Of a stretch of DNA of 64,000 nucleotides, positions 22,853 to 33,682 are shown one piece after another. A model generated the notes under the pieces. The model saw nothing but the letters and a program-made list of their open reading frames with translations. It was not told where the DNA came from and ran no database searches. How positions within the stretch are numbered: the stretch's first letter is position 1; each line of letters opens with the position of its first letter. The stretch is from the NCBI GenBank assembly GCA_022414725.1, contig CM039462.1:41770857-41834856 (forward strand). Reading direction: 5' to 3'. The position numbers and the translations under genes are program-made. The DNA is from Microglena sp. YARC (Eukaryota; Chlorophyta; Chlorophyceae; Chlamydomonadales; Chlamydomonadaceae).

Positions 22853-23738
22853 AATATGAAGTACGTTGCTGCGATTTTTGCTGTTCTGAGTTGACCGAGT
22901 CTCGACTGGGGCACTCTACGAGAAGACGAAGCTGCAGGTTTGTAGCCATGCAATTGCACCGGTCCGGTGTTCTCAGGGCGATCGGAATCTGAGCGTTCGC
23001 AATGTTGGTAGGTTCGAAGCACAGCGGGTCCCTCTTTCTGCACGATTGAATCCCACAGGGTGAAGTGAAGAGTACGAGGTAGGAAGAAGAAGATTGTGTG
23101 TGCGTGTTGGTGGTTGGGGGAAGGGAGGGTGGTGGGGGGTAAGGTGAGAGAAATAGAGTGCGTGTGGATGGGGTGGGGTGAGGGGTAGGGAGAGGTCAGG
23201 ATTGGGGGGAGGGGGGGGTGGTATGTGTGTATGACAGGGTGGGAGGCCACACCTGAAGCAGAAGGGGAATAGGTAGGGAGAAGAGGTGTGTGTGTGGGGG
23301 TTTGGGGGGAGAGGCTGGGGAGCGTCGAGCAAGGGCTGAGATGGCTGATTTCTTGACTGTGTGTAAGGGAGAGGGGGTGGAGGTGGGGGGGGGGGGGGGG
23401 GGGGGCATACAAGGCGTTACCCGTTATGTAACCCAGACCAGACTAGGACCCATGGCCTGGGTGGGGGGGTGGGGGTGGGGGATGGCCACCGGCCACACGG
23501 GCTACCACACTAGTATATTATATATATATATTGTTATTATTCCATTGTTTAGTTATATTACTAAACATCACTATTTCCATTGTTTTGTTGAAAAGTTACT
23601 TTCTGGCAAGGTTCAAGAGCTTCCCAACTTCCTTGTCAGCAACTCCACTGCATTGATGTTCATATTTCCCCTTCTTTTTTATTCTTTCCTTTCTTTGATT
23701 TGTTCACGGAAATCCCAAAATAAATCTTGCCCTTTCAG

Positions 23739-23857
23739 GCTGTTATAACACTTGAAAGGAAACAAGCCACAATCCTGTGCACTCCCGGACCATCCCAGCC
23801 CAGCACCGTATGTCAAAAGCAAGGTGGAAGCCAGGGCAGAATTGATGATAGCAGCAG
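23739..23857 (+). CDS. Gene B exon 5 (119 nt)
   Basis: Between GCCCTTTCAG and GTCAGTG. It encodes AVITLERKQATILC, then GPSQPSTVCQKQGGSQ. Same length and phase as the gene A exon. Confidence 0.7.
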
Positions 23858-24189
23858 GTCAGTGTTATCATCAATGTTTTGTTGTATAAACTCTATGCTA
23901 CAATTCGATTGTGAACAATGGGTTATCAAGGTGTCTTCTTGTATCTATCTACATTATACATTATCTCTACCATTGATCATATGTCATATTTCATATTTCA
24001 TATTATATATTATCTCTACCATTGATCATATTTCATATTTCATATTATATATTATCTCTACCATTGATCGTATTTCTGGCTACATGTCTAACAGCTTCAC
24101 GGTAGCTCTCCTTGGAGGGGGTGAGAGCAGGAATGGGGGAGGTATCAATATCAACAACATCATCGACACCATCTCCAACATCATCATTA

Positions 24190-24191
24190 TC

Positions 24192-24239
<48 letters not shown>

Positions 24240-24241
24240 AA
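24190..24241. repeat. (CAA)n array, gene B
   Basis: About 16 AAC/CAA units following CATCATCATTAT; a short counterpart of the expanded array in gene A. Confidence 0.9.
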
Positions 24242-24345
24242 CTTCTTAAACACTACAAACAGAAACGAAGCACGACACGCATAAACAAAAACAACGTCAC
24301 AAAAACTATTCAGGGCCACTAAACAGCGTTCTTATTATGTGGCAG

Positions 24346-24407
24346 TGGATTCAACCACGCCAGCATGTGAGGAGGATGACAACCCCCTAAGGGGGACAAA
24401 AGGAGAG
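24346..24407 (+). CDS. Gene B 62-nt acidic exon
   Basis: Between TTATGTGGCAG and GTAGGTG. It encodes DSTTPACEEDDNPLRGTKGE. Identical in length to the exons in A and C. It ends on a codon boundary, matching the next exon at 25919. Confidence 0.65.
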
Positions 24408-24644
24408 GTAGGTGTTCACGATCCTCTTTCCCCCACGAGTGTTTTCTGTTTGTTACATTTACTTGTTTTGGTGTTTGAGGTGTTGATGCCAATATTGTGT
24501 AATACTGAAAGCAACCTTGACCTGGCCTGGACCTCCATTCATATTTTGGTTATTCTAGCTTTAGTTCGTAACAGTTGCATCTTGTTATTTTGCAAGCCCC
24601 CAAATGCCATCTGCATGCATGGTATGTAGGTCACATGGGGTACA

Positions 24645-24710
24645 TGGGGTAGCCAACTGAGATCAAGGGACCTGCCCAACCTGAAATATTCAAGAGACTT
24701 ATAGATTATG
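24645..24710 (+). mobile_element. SINE-like dispersed repeat
   Basis: GGGGTAGCCAACTGAGATCA, then GGGACCTGCCCAACCTGAAA and ATTCAAGAG. Member of the CCAGGGGTAGCC family. Confidence 0.5.
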
Positions 24711-24837
24711 CAAATGGGCTATTATCAAGCAATATATGATCTAGTCCCCAACAAATTGGAAGAGTATGAGGATGGAGGACCTGGGACCAATTGCTACAAG
24801 AGATTATGTTTATGCATTTTTTAATCACATTTCTTAG

Positions 24838-24995
24838 TACCGGTATACGTAATCAAATAGTTCCATCTTAAAAATGGCCTAAAAAGTGGGCCGGAAGGGT
24901 AAAAAGAGAGTTCCGGTATGGCCAGCCAATCTTAGGAAGGCCATTGTCCTACCCTGCCGGTATACGTAATCAAATAGTTCCATCTTAAAAAATAA
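24838..24995. repeat. Direct repeat of about 40 bp, two copies
   Basis: GGTATACGTAATCAAATAGT and TCCATCTTAAAAA occur at about 24841 and 24958 with about 80 bp between. Confidence 0.85.
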
Positions 24996-25189
24996 GAAGG
25001 GTATGCGTATGTTTGTTTTTGTCTCACAGTCCAGGGTGCACAATTACCCTTGGTGCTGTTCCCTGACAACCCAATTCAGCACACACAATACACTCTTCAG
25101 GCGTTAGCCATTATGAGATCAAGGTTAGTGGAGGTCTATGACATTCTGAGGGTCGGGGAAATATCGCCTGCACATGAACTTTCCATTGC

Positions 25190-25255
25190 AGGGGTAGCTA
25201 GATAGGCTGAAGGGAATTGTCCAACCTCCACATACCAAGATGAATCCTTGATCAT
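25190..25255 (+). mobile_element. SINE-like dispersed repeat
   Basis: AGGGGTAGCTAGATAGGCTG, then AAGGGAATTGTCCAACCTC. Same family. Confidence 0.5.
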
Positions 25256-25282
25256 CAGGGGATTCTGATATTCGTTGGGAAT

Positions 25283-25460
25283 GGCAATATGATATCATAT
25301 GATATCATATGATGCTGGCAGTCTGACTAGGCCAAAGTTACATTTTAAGTATAATATCATATGATGCAATTTGTATAATATCATACGATGCAATTTGTAT
25401 AATATCATATGATAACATGCTCACATTTGGCCAACATCATATGATATGCCGATCCCTAGA
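25283..25460. repeat. ATCATATGAT-rich palindromic repeat, copy 1
   Basis: Multiple ATATCATATGATATC palindromes around GGCAGTCTGACTAGGC. The same arrangement is present at 36349-36548 in the gene C intron region, so it is a dispersed element. Confidence 0.7.
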
Positions 25461-25918
25461 TATTCACGATTTGCGGTGGCGGTTTCATAACTGTCTTTAC
25501 ATAATCCTCGACAAGTGAATAATCAAAATACCAGCAGTGCCTCACCCGTTTACTTAATAGCATTGCTACCAAATGGCTCACGCATGCGCACTCTCCTCAC
25601 CATTGCATCGCCTTTGCAATGCTATTACAATTTATTTGAATTTCTGTCCCCTTCTTGGCCATTCCTTCTTGCTGAGCCTTCTCGCCCTTGCACCGCTCAT
25701 CCGATGTCGGCAACCTCTTCCCAAGGCAACGAGAACTCTATTGATTTGGGAGGGGGGGGGGGGGGGGGGGGGGGTCATTGTTTTCGGTACATCCTGACGG
25801 GGAAAAACAGACCAACGATAGGGTGACAAAGGCCACACTGGCCATTTACTAGTATACATATATGTATATCATATAGCCTAACCCTGCCCCGAACCAACAA
25901 TTCTCAACCTGTGAATAG

Positions 25919-26480
25919 GACCCTGAGTTCACTGGCAGTGAGGTAGACAGAAAAAGGAAGAAGACTGCACCAAGGGTTTTGAAGAAGACTGCGAACATGA
26001 GTGAAAGTGCTGAGGAAGGCACTGAGTGCACTGAAGAAAATGAAGACATTGAGGAAGAGTCTAAGGAAGGCATTTATGCTGGTGAGAGCAGAAGTGAAGG
26101 GGATGCCGCGCCCCATCATGGGGTACATGCTGGGAGTAGGGGTAAGGGTGGGGTTGGGGACCCCCTGGTCATTAGTGATCATCATCAGCAAAGACTTTTT
26201 ATTCGTGGGCTGATGGTTCCTGTGGATCTGCAAAGCGCTGTGGTAATAAAGCAAGTGCTAGACTGTGTAGAGAAAGCTGGTGAGGCTTTTCCTGGTCTTT
26301 TGTTCCCTGCCCAGGCATCCATTTTGTTTGCATTACCTGCTCAGAAGCTCGCCTTAGTTGTCCCTCAAAGCATGGACACCCAGCTTGGCCCTAGCCTGCT
26401 GGATGCAATAGCTGGATCCCACTTGAGGGTGGTGACACTGTACCTGAGGTATAGCCTCATGCTTTGCCAACTCATGTACC
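25919..26480 (+). CDS. Gene B downstream exon with basic and acidic stretches (3' limit uncertain)
   Basis: The acceptor at GTGAATAG is phase 0, matching the 62-nt exon. It encodes DPEFTGSEVDRKRKKTAPR, whose KRKK could act as a nuclear localisation signal. An acidic run (EENEDIEEESKEG) and HAGSRGKGGVGDPL follow. From about 26100 it is homologous to 28430-28790 in the last exon of the same gene, but has lost 17 bases near 26411 and degrades into a CCTTTTCCTNCACC minisatellite by 26475. Confidence 0.5.
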
Positions 26481-26640
26481 TCCCTATGTACCTTTTCCTC
26501 CACCTTTTTGTACCTTTTCCTACACCACCTTCCTCCTCCACCTTTATGTACCTTTTCCTGCACCACCTTGTACCTCCACCTTTTTGTACCTTTTCCTGCA
26601 CCACCTTCCTCCTCAACCACCCACTCTTAATCCTAAACCC
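26475..26640. repeat. CACCTTTTTGTACCTTTTCC minisatellite
   Basis: Irregular repeats of TGTACCTTTTCC and CACCACCT. The end runs into CCTAAACCCTAAACCC (two telomere-like units only). Confidence 0.8.
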
Positions 26641-27007
26641 TAAACCCTGAATGAACCTTATGACCTTCCCCTTAGGCGCTTAGCTCTATTAAGCCTGGCA
26701 AACATTTATAATGTGTGTACTGTTATTTGTAGAGCACGTTCATCAAGCCCATCAGTATGATCGCTCACCTCAACCAACACCCCCACCACCTGTGATCACT
26801 GTTGCGCCACGCATATCAATATTAAATTATCACTGAAGCAGGATATCAGGGCCCCCAGTAAACATGTTTTTGGTGTCCTGTTCATCAATGATTTTTATTT
26901 GTATTATTGTATTAATTATTATGTAGCAATGGTTCTTTTGCATGTACTAACCAATGTAACTAGAAACTTAAGTTCAATTATCTGCATAGCACATACTTTG
27001 GGCCCTT

Positions 27008-27369
27008 GTCAGTTACGATTTGTAGGGGGGTCATATCTTCACAGTAATGTATTGCCGGTTACCATTTGTAGGGGGGTCATATCACCACAGTACTGTATTG
27101 CCGATTACCATTTGTAGGGGGGTCATATCACCACAGTACTGTATTGCCGGTTACCATTTGTAGGGGGGTCATATCACCACAGTACTGTATTGCCGGTTAC
27201 CATTTGTAGGGAGGTCATATCACCACAGTACTGTATTGCCGGTTACCATTTGTAGGGGGGTCATATCACCACAGTACTGTATTGCCGGTTACCATTTGTA
27301 GGGGGGTCATATCACCACAGTACTGTATTGCCGGTTACCATTTGTAGGGGGGTCATATCACCACAGTAC
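27008..27369. repeat. 46-bp tandem repeat, about 8 copies
   Basis: Unit GCCGGTTACCATTTGTAGGG then GGGTCATATCACCACAGTAC and TGTATT. Copies are nearly identical apart from the first. Confidence 0.95.
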
Positions 27370-27384
27370 TTGTTTTTTAAACTG

Positions 27385-27455
27385 CCTTGTTTGTTTGTAA
27401 GGTTGGGCAATTCCCTTCAGCCTTTTTGCATACCCGTGGACTGTAACAGTACATA
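27385..27455 (-). mobile_element. SINE-like dispersed repeat, minus orientation
   Basis: On the minus strand GTTACAGTCCACGGGTATGC then AAAAAGGCTGAAGGGAATTG and CCCAACCTTACAAAC. Same family as the plus copies. Confidence 0.55.
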
Positions 27456-27486
27456 TATACATACCTTTCCCCCCACCCCTCGGTAG

Positions 27487-29072
27487 GGAGCGTCGAATAC
27501 CAGGGAGGACAAGCAAGCAAGGCTGGGGGCAACAGAACAGGCCCCTTGATGGAGGCTGGCAGCCCGGTACACCCAAGGAACCAGACTAGACCCAACGATA
27601 GAGACATGCCCGGCCTATGCAGCCAGGCAGGTCAGGCTGGCAGCCAGGTACACCTAGGGAACCAGACTAGACCCAGCGATGGAGGAAGACCTGGTCTATG
27701 CAGCCAGGCAGGCCAGGCTGGAGGCAATAGTTCAATCCCATTGAAAGAGCCGGGCCATGTGCGTTCAGCCAGCCACACCCACCCTTGGAAGGGAGCTATA
27801 CCAGACCCACTGAGCCAGACGGGCCAGGCTGCAGGTAACAGGTTAGACTCCCTCAAGGCTTGGCCTTTGAAAGCGCCAGGCCATATCCCTTCAGCCAGCC
27901 ACACCCTTCCCCGAAAGGGAGCTATACCTATCCCTCCAAGCCAGGCAGGCCAGGCTGCAGGTAACAGGTTAGGCTCCCTCAAGGCTTGGCCTTTGATAGC
28001 ACCATGCCATGTCCTTTCAGCCAGCCACACCCTTCCCCGAAAGGGAGCTATACCTGTTCCTCCAACCCAGACAGGCCAGGCTGCAGGCAACAGGTTAGGC
28101 TTCCTCAAGGCTTGGCCACTGATAGAGCCAGGACATATCCCCTCAACTGGCCACACCCGGCCCTGGAAGGGAGCTATACTAGTATCACTGAACCAGGCAG
28201 GCCAGCCTGCACGAATCCCCTATGTGCAATGTGTACATGGTCTGCATGATGATGACGATGTGGATAATGCAGACACTGGTGTCAAGGATGACAATGGGGA
28301 AGCTATCCAGGTGGAGGAGGGCACAGACGATGTGCAGTACCAAGGTCCAGCTACTGCCAGCAGTCACCAAGATGGTCCAGAGCCTAGTAGGAGGAGTAAG
28401 AGGGCGAGGAAGGGTGAAGAGGATACCGAGCCCCCTCATGAAGTACATGCTGGGAGTAGGGGTAAGGGTGCGGTTGGGGACCCCCTGGGAATTAGTGATC
28501 AGCATCAGCAGGGACTTTGTACTGGTGGGCTGATTGCACCTGCGGATCTGCAAAGCACTCTGGTAGTAAAGCAGGAGCCAGTCTGTCTGGAGCAAGCTGG
28601 TGAGACTCTTCCTGGCCGTGTGATCCCTGCGCAGGCATCCATGTGCCCTTCTCAGGCTCCAGTATTATCTGCCCAGGAGCTCGCCTTAGTCATCCCTACA
28701 AGCATGGACACCCAGCTCAGCCCTAGCCTGCTGGATACAATAGCCTTTGAGAGCATCAGTGGCTGGATCCCACTAGATGGTGGTGACAGTGAAACTGGGG
28801 GTGAGCCTCATGTGCAACCAACTTATCCTCATCTACCACATGCTCCGCTACCTCAAATGGTGATCAAACCCGATCCTGATTCAGCTGGCATTATAACAAA
28901 TGCGATAGGAAATGATGTAGCGTGTGGGGACATGACAACACAAGCAAATGCAGAGCTGGATCATTACACTCAAGAGGGTGTGGGTTCAAGCCATGCTCAG
29001 TTGGTTCATAACACTCAGCAGTGTGTGGGTACTAGCCATGCACAGCTGGCTGGCCCGATGCCCCTCCCTTAA
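27487..29072 (+). CDS. Gene B long 3' exon with 42-residue repeats
   Basis: Open from an acceptor after a pyrimidine tract (CCCCACCCCTCGGTAG) to a TAA at 29070, about 528 codons. It is the longest non-satellite open frame in the window. The first half has about four tandem 126-bp units, recognised by PSASHTLPRKGAIP, GQAAGNRLGSLKAWPL and spaced exactly 126 nt at 27755, 27881, 28007 and 28133. An acidic DDDDVDNADTG stretch, a basic RRSKRARKG (possible nuclear signal) and an HAGSRGKG block shared with the upstream exon follow. No catalytic domain recognised; assignment to gene B rests on position and strand. Confidence 0.6.
27630..28200 (+). repeat. 126-bp in-frame tandem coding repeat
   Basis: Four full units plus partial ends with substitutions that keep the frame, inside the long 3' exon of gene B. 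Confidence 0.85.
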
Positions 29073-29283
29073 GACTTGTCATACACGAGTACACTGCAGC
29101 CCCTTATGACTGAGCTGGGAGCACCAGGAAATGCCCACTTGACTAACGAGATGCAGCAGGCTAAGGTCAAAAGTGAGACTTAGCAGGTAACATGATGGAT
29201 TATCTTTGAATGATGGCAAGAAAGCCGGGCGATAGGATGGATTGCCTTGCCATTTGAGTGATGGCAAGGAAACCAGGCAGGGC

Positions 29284-29450
29284 TTTTCTTTTCAGCTCTG
29301 TGCAGCAGCTTTTAGGTAGATCCCCTAACTGGCTATTCAACTAAATCTGATAAAGCCGACCGCATTTTGATGCTCACAGAATCAGCTGTCCAGAACTGCT
29401 GAAATAGTTTGGTATCACCCATCATGGTGGCTGGCTCACGAAGCTGTAGC
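29284..29450 (+). mobile_element. Partial hAT-like MITE (left end)
   Basis: CTTTTCTTTTCAGCTCTGTG then CAGCAGCTTTTAGGTAG, the family's left terminal repeat. The right end is not clear. Confidence 0.45.
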
Positions 29451-30177
29451 TAAGTATAACTATTTCATTATGGATTTCCCTTGAATGATGCCAAGGGTTT
29501 AGAAGTGCATGTTTCTGTTTAGTATATGAGGGTATGGTAGTAAGACATTGAACTTCACATTGAAAAGTAATACAATTTTTGTACGGTACAGTATGATCCT
29601 CCTTTGAGTATTTGTGCACAAATAGACCGCACCGAGTGGTTGGTGCTGTATCTTGCTGGCTGATGAACATAGGTCTTTGATTGTTGAGGGGCAGAGCCCT
29701 AATACCAAAGTGTGTGATTCTATTGATGCAGACGATAATAGGGGCCACAATGTCCTAATGCCACCTCATAACAGATGGGCAATCATAATTCACATATTTT
29801 CCGAATGACCAACAAATGCATTGGGGTTGGTTGAGTAACCACTTGAGTGCACAAAATAGTGTTACCAAGTTGGTTTGCTATATGCCCTAGCCTGAGGCTA
29901 TATGAGAGTGTGACCATCCCAATGCCAGTTCCTAGTTGTGTATCAAGCTCATGACACTTGAGGGCGATCATTATCAGTCCCTTTAGCGCTAGTGCAGCCA
30001 AATGATATGTGTGGAAAGGATAAGAGCAACCATTGAAAATACATTGGTGTAGTTAAACACTCAGTGCATGCATGCATGCATCCATGATAGATTCACCCCG
30101 AGAGCCATCTACTATGTTGAGGGGATATTGTACTCTCTTCATGCATACATATGTACGGACAAGACTATCCTGGGACG

Positions 30178-30380
30178 CTATGTTTATTTGTTAAGCTACT
30201 CGTACCAGCTTCTAGGTAGCTCTCTTTCCCTATCCATGGGCAAAAGTTAAAGCTAGTTTGTGCATCATTCAAAGCGGCTTGAAAGGCATTCCAATGCAGC
30301 AGCAAACTTTGGCCACAGCCGAGCGGCTAGCTAATGGAGCTGGCTCGAAGCTTCTATGTGTAGCCTCAAAATATACAGTG
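30178..30380. mobile_element. hAT-like MITE, 203 bp
   Basis: The left end contains AGCTACTCGTACCAGCTTCT and the right end the complementary AGAAGC-type sequence ending ACAGTG. Flanking 8-mers CTGGGACG and ATAGGACG match at 6 of 8. Confidence 0.65.
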
Positions 30381-30738
30381 ATAGGACGACCATCTGCAAT
30401 ATCTTGATGCACTAGCTCACTATCTTGAAACACAGACAGGATAAGGGCGACCATTAACAATCTGTTGTGCTAGTGAAGCCGGTACATGTATGAATGCACA
30501 ATAGATGCGCCCCTACAGTCGTCTGCCATATTATACTCATCGTCTTCCAATTCCATGCCCCCCCCTTCCCCCCCCCCCCCCCCCCCCCTGCGATACTCTC
30601 AGAAACCAGGGAGCTTACTAAGCGGATTAGACAATTTGAAGACTTGTTCAGGCCCATGGGTGTTAGGAACATTGATATATCCACCTCCTTGGATGAAAAA
30701 CCCCTCAAAATAGGATGACACACCTCACTGGCGAGAGC

Positions 30739-31521
30739 CATTGTTTCATGTTTGGGCTACGCGTAGCAGCTCCTAGGCAGCTCATTTCCCCTGTTCTTGG
30801 GCCAAACCTGGAGCTAGCTAGTGCTTTGAAAGTTGTCATTACAGGCATTTCAATGAAACTAAAACCTATTGTCTAAACATATGATGATGATGATTACATT
30901 TTCCTGGTGCCCTGCTGGACTCCAAACGTGCCCTCGGCTTGACGGAGTCAAGGGGGACTTATGAACATCATGCACAAAGAAGAAAAGAAAAATAAATAAT
31001 TTGATGCGGATTTGATGTGCCATTCTGACTGGTGAGAAATTTCGTCGGTCATCCGACTACATAAATCCAACCAGAATCGTGATCCAAGCACGCTAGGGGA
31101 ACATCCAGTGAAATCGGTAGATGTAGCAGTCAATCCGTCTAGGCTCTATTAGTGGTCAGGCTTGTCCTAACCCTAAAACACGTAGACAAGGAGGAGGCCA
31201 CTGTCTTTTGGTCGCATGTTCCAAAGAGGGCGTTCATCTGTTGGTCAGTATCTCCCAATATCAAAGTGGGGGTGTTATTTATGTTCACTATATCCGCCGC
31301 AAAGAGATTACTATGATCCTGTCGTTCTCGCTGATAGTCGGGGCACTCAAATATGAAGTGATACTCATCCTCGATCACCTGCATAGAGCATACTTCCATG
31401 TCAGTCCTTTCTATTCTAGGTCCTCCTCTGTGGAGGCACTGTCTAAACATATTGCTTGCCTGCTTGCTACTTGTTGGACCTGGCTGGAAGCTACCATGCG
31501 TAGCCCAGCAATGAAACAGCG
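30739..31521. mobile_element. hAT-like MITE interrupted by a LINE
   Basis: The left end is CATTGTTTCATGTTTGGGCT and the right end, in reverse complement, CGCTGTTTCATTGCTGGGCT. Flanking 8-mers GCGAGAGC (30731-30738) and GCAAGAGC (31522-31529) match at 7 of 8. The LINE at 30883-31439 splits it. Confidence 0.8.
30883..31439 (-). mobile_element. 5'-truncated LINE 3' end with (ATC)n tail
   Basis: On the minus strand it encodes a LINE ORF2-like C-terminus (IEDEYHFIFECPDYQRER) and then a non-coding 3' region ending GTAATCATCATCATCAT. The 13-bp sequence TGTCTAAACATAT lies on both sides (30870-30882 and 31440-31452), a target-site duplication inside the MITE. Non-LTR elements end this way after target-primed reverse transcription. 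Confidence 0.8.
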
Positions 31522-31857
31522 GCAAGAGCAATCACATGGTTTGTGACAAAATCATTATTTCAAGACATGTGCAGGATAAGGGATTAAATCCATGGATCCA
31601 AGAATTTACCTCATGGATTAAATCCATTTACCTCTTTAGTTGTAGTGAAATTGAAATTGAAATTGAAATTGTTACATCCGAGTAATGCGCCACTCTCAGG
31701 ACGTGAAGTTAAGGACACCACTGCTTAAGCCGGAGCTAGCAGTAGTCACCATCTCTTTAGTTGTATATACATATTTCAGACGTGTCTTAGCTTGAGGCTA
31801 CATGGTATGGTGGTATCTGCCTAGTGCCTACGTGGGCCACCTAGGGCGTGTAGGGTG

Positions 31858-32098
31858 CATAGCTTTTCTTTTCGGCTATGAGCAACAGCTTTTAGGCAGC
31901 TCCCTAAGCCAACAACTGATCCCTAAGCTAGTAACTGATCCCTAAGCCAGCAACTGATTGCAGTCCAAATATTTCAACAATACTGTGAAGCTCATTATGT
32001 CAGCTTCCAGATGCAATAAGTTGCTTTTGGTTAGGCCGGCTAGAGAGTCAGGGGATCTTCCCAGAAGCTGCTGCCTGTAGCCTAAATGAAAAGCTATG
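31858..32098. mobile_element. hAT-like MITE, 241 bp
   Basis: The ends are CATAGCTTTTCTTTTCGGCT and, in reverse complement from the right, CATAGCTTTTCATTTAGGCT. The TIR continues into AGCAGCTTCTRGG. Flanking 8-mers match at 5 of 8. Confidence 0.75.
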
Positions 32099-33424
32099 TT
32101 AGAGCGCACTTTTGATTTACCGAATGGAGTGGTACTTGTTTTGTATGAACTGGCCTTGAAGTTATGGATTTGAATTATTACATGGTTTTTTAGCCTACAT
32201 TGAGATGCTCACCGACTTCAACTTCCAAGTCCCCGTGTGCGATACCCACGGAAACCAGCCGAGAGGCCACTTAGAGGATAAGACAGTTTAAAGACTTGCT
32301 TACACATGCAGACATACACAGCTGCTGTTGTAGCCATTAAACCAGATTCCACAATGCCAAGAACTACTACCACATATTTAGTCACATTGCCATAAACAGG
32401 TTATTGTTGACCCAAGAACTTGAACTTCAACTTGAACTTGATTACATTTAAGGCTGCGTGCTCACCGTCTTCGACATAACATAAAGAATGAAAATCAAGG
32501 CATTGTTAACAAAAGCAATTGATCCAATTTCATACAATTAATCATTGATCAACAAAGGCAACTTCTCACAACCTTCCACCTAAGATAGACAAGCCCGCTC
32601 CACACATCTGGGTTGGGTGGGTAGGGGCGGATAGAAGAAGGAAGAAGAGGAAAAAGCAATACTACCTTATATTGCAGATTCCTCACAATATCTAGGCCCA
32701 CATTTGATGATTCACACCTGGTACATCGATCTAGGCCATCCAGGTTGAGGATATCCTTACACTCTCCCAAGCCGAGTTATGAAAAATCCAGCCCTTGATG
32801 TTTTGTGTGTGAGGTAACCTCAACGCCAAGGAATTGACTGTTGAGTTGTGCCTTCATTAGCCTTAAAGGCCACCAAGTTTAATAAAAATTCCATTTGTAC
32901 AAACTTTAGAAATTCAAGCATAACGCAATAACGCATGATGCAATAAATAATGTGTAAGGAATGACAGATTGGTGCGAAATAGTCGTGCTATATTGATTCT
33001 GCCACTGCTACTGGACTCACATTACGCCACCCCATGTGCTGAACTCCAGGGGACCTAACTATTTTCCATTGGATTTGAGGTACCACAGGCTAGGATACGA
33101 GGCCTTGTCCCAACTAAATTGAGGAATTCCATTATTTCGGACTTTTTGTGCTGAAATGCCGAAAGAAGTACCGCACTCAGCTACTGTGGATAGCTGCGAA
33201 TTATGAATACCGGTACAAATAAATTTCCATGCCAGCAGCAAAACATCATTCCGCATTGTTCAGGATTCTCTGGCGGGACGCCCTCAACTAAGACACCACG
33301 GTTACACCGGTCACACTGGCGGCGGCGGAGGAGGAGGGGCAATTTAACCTAAGGGTTCGGCGCCCGTGAGCGCCCTCGGGCGACGCCAGCCGGCGTTGCG
33401 CATGACCTGCGGATGCCGCATGGA

Positions 33425-33645
33425 AGCTTCGAGACGCAGAAGACCGAGACCCAGACCGAGACCCAGACCCAGATCGAGACCGAGACCCAGACCGAGACCC
33501 AGACCCGCCCAGACCCAGACCGATACACAGACGCAGACCGAGACCCAGACCTACCGAGGCACAGACCGATACACAGACTCAGACCCAGACCGAGACCCAG
33601 ACCGAGGAACAGACACAGACCGAGACACAGAACCACGAAACCACG
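33425..33645. repeat. CAGACCGAGACC minisatellite
   Basis: Irregular 12-bp and 6-bp units of CAGACC and GAGACC. The Arg/Pro- or Thr/Gln-rich frames here are repeat artefacts. Confidence 0.9.
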
Positions 33646-33656
33646 ACCGTGCGAGA

Positions 33657-33682
33657 GGTGACCGCCCTATCGGGCGGTCACC
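33657..33682. repeat. Perfect 11-bp stem-loop
   Basis: GGTGACCGCCC, loop TATC, GGGCGGTCACC. It sits between the minisatellite and the LINE coding remnant. Confidence 0.85.

Larger units (their letters stand above)
18486..23515. mobile_element. 5-kb composite element with TIRs, inserted in gene B intron 4
   Basis: The left end reads TACGGTAGGCCGTGTGGCTG and the right end, in reverse complement, TGTGGTAGCCCGTGTGGCCG. Both are embedded in TA repeats. Internal copies of the same end occur at about 20457 and 20578, so it is a composite or nested array. Gene A has only a CTAT/CTGT array at the paralogous position. It contains a long inverted-repeat element (19824-21946) and a possible ORF at 22424-22852. 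No transposase was recognised. Confidence 0.6.
10942..29072 (+). pseudogene. Gene B: two-AP2-domain gene copy with frameshifts
   Basis: Recognised exons are 10942-11119, 12187-12339, 15903-16047, 18016-18199, 23739-23857, 24346-24407, 25919 to about 26480, and a long 3' exon 27487-29072. Order and phases match gene A. Exon 1 is one base short (GCTTGTC became GCTGTC near 11063) and exon 3 is one base long (near 16020), so both AP2 domains are frameshifted. These could be true lesions or uncorrected sequencing errors. The exon 2-3 intron is about 3.6 kb of satellite, and the exon 4-5 intron contains a 5-kb inserted element. B is closer to A than to C or D: exon 2 of both ends [10 protein letters not shown]. 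Confidence 0.65.

Noticed and set aside
26625..26650. Plant-type telomere units CCCTAAACCCTAAA (also near 5485)
   Set aside because: Only two units each, which is expected by chance in C/A-rich DNA.
33366..33660. Arg/Pro-rich N-terminal extension of the LINE frame
   Set aside because: Translation of the CAGACC/GAGACC minisatellite joined by chance to the LINE remnant.
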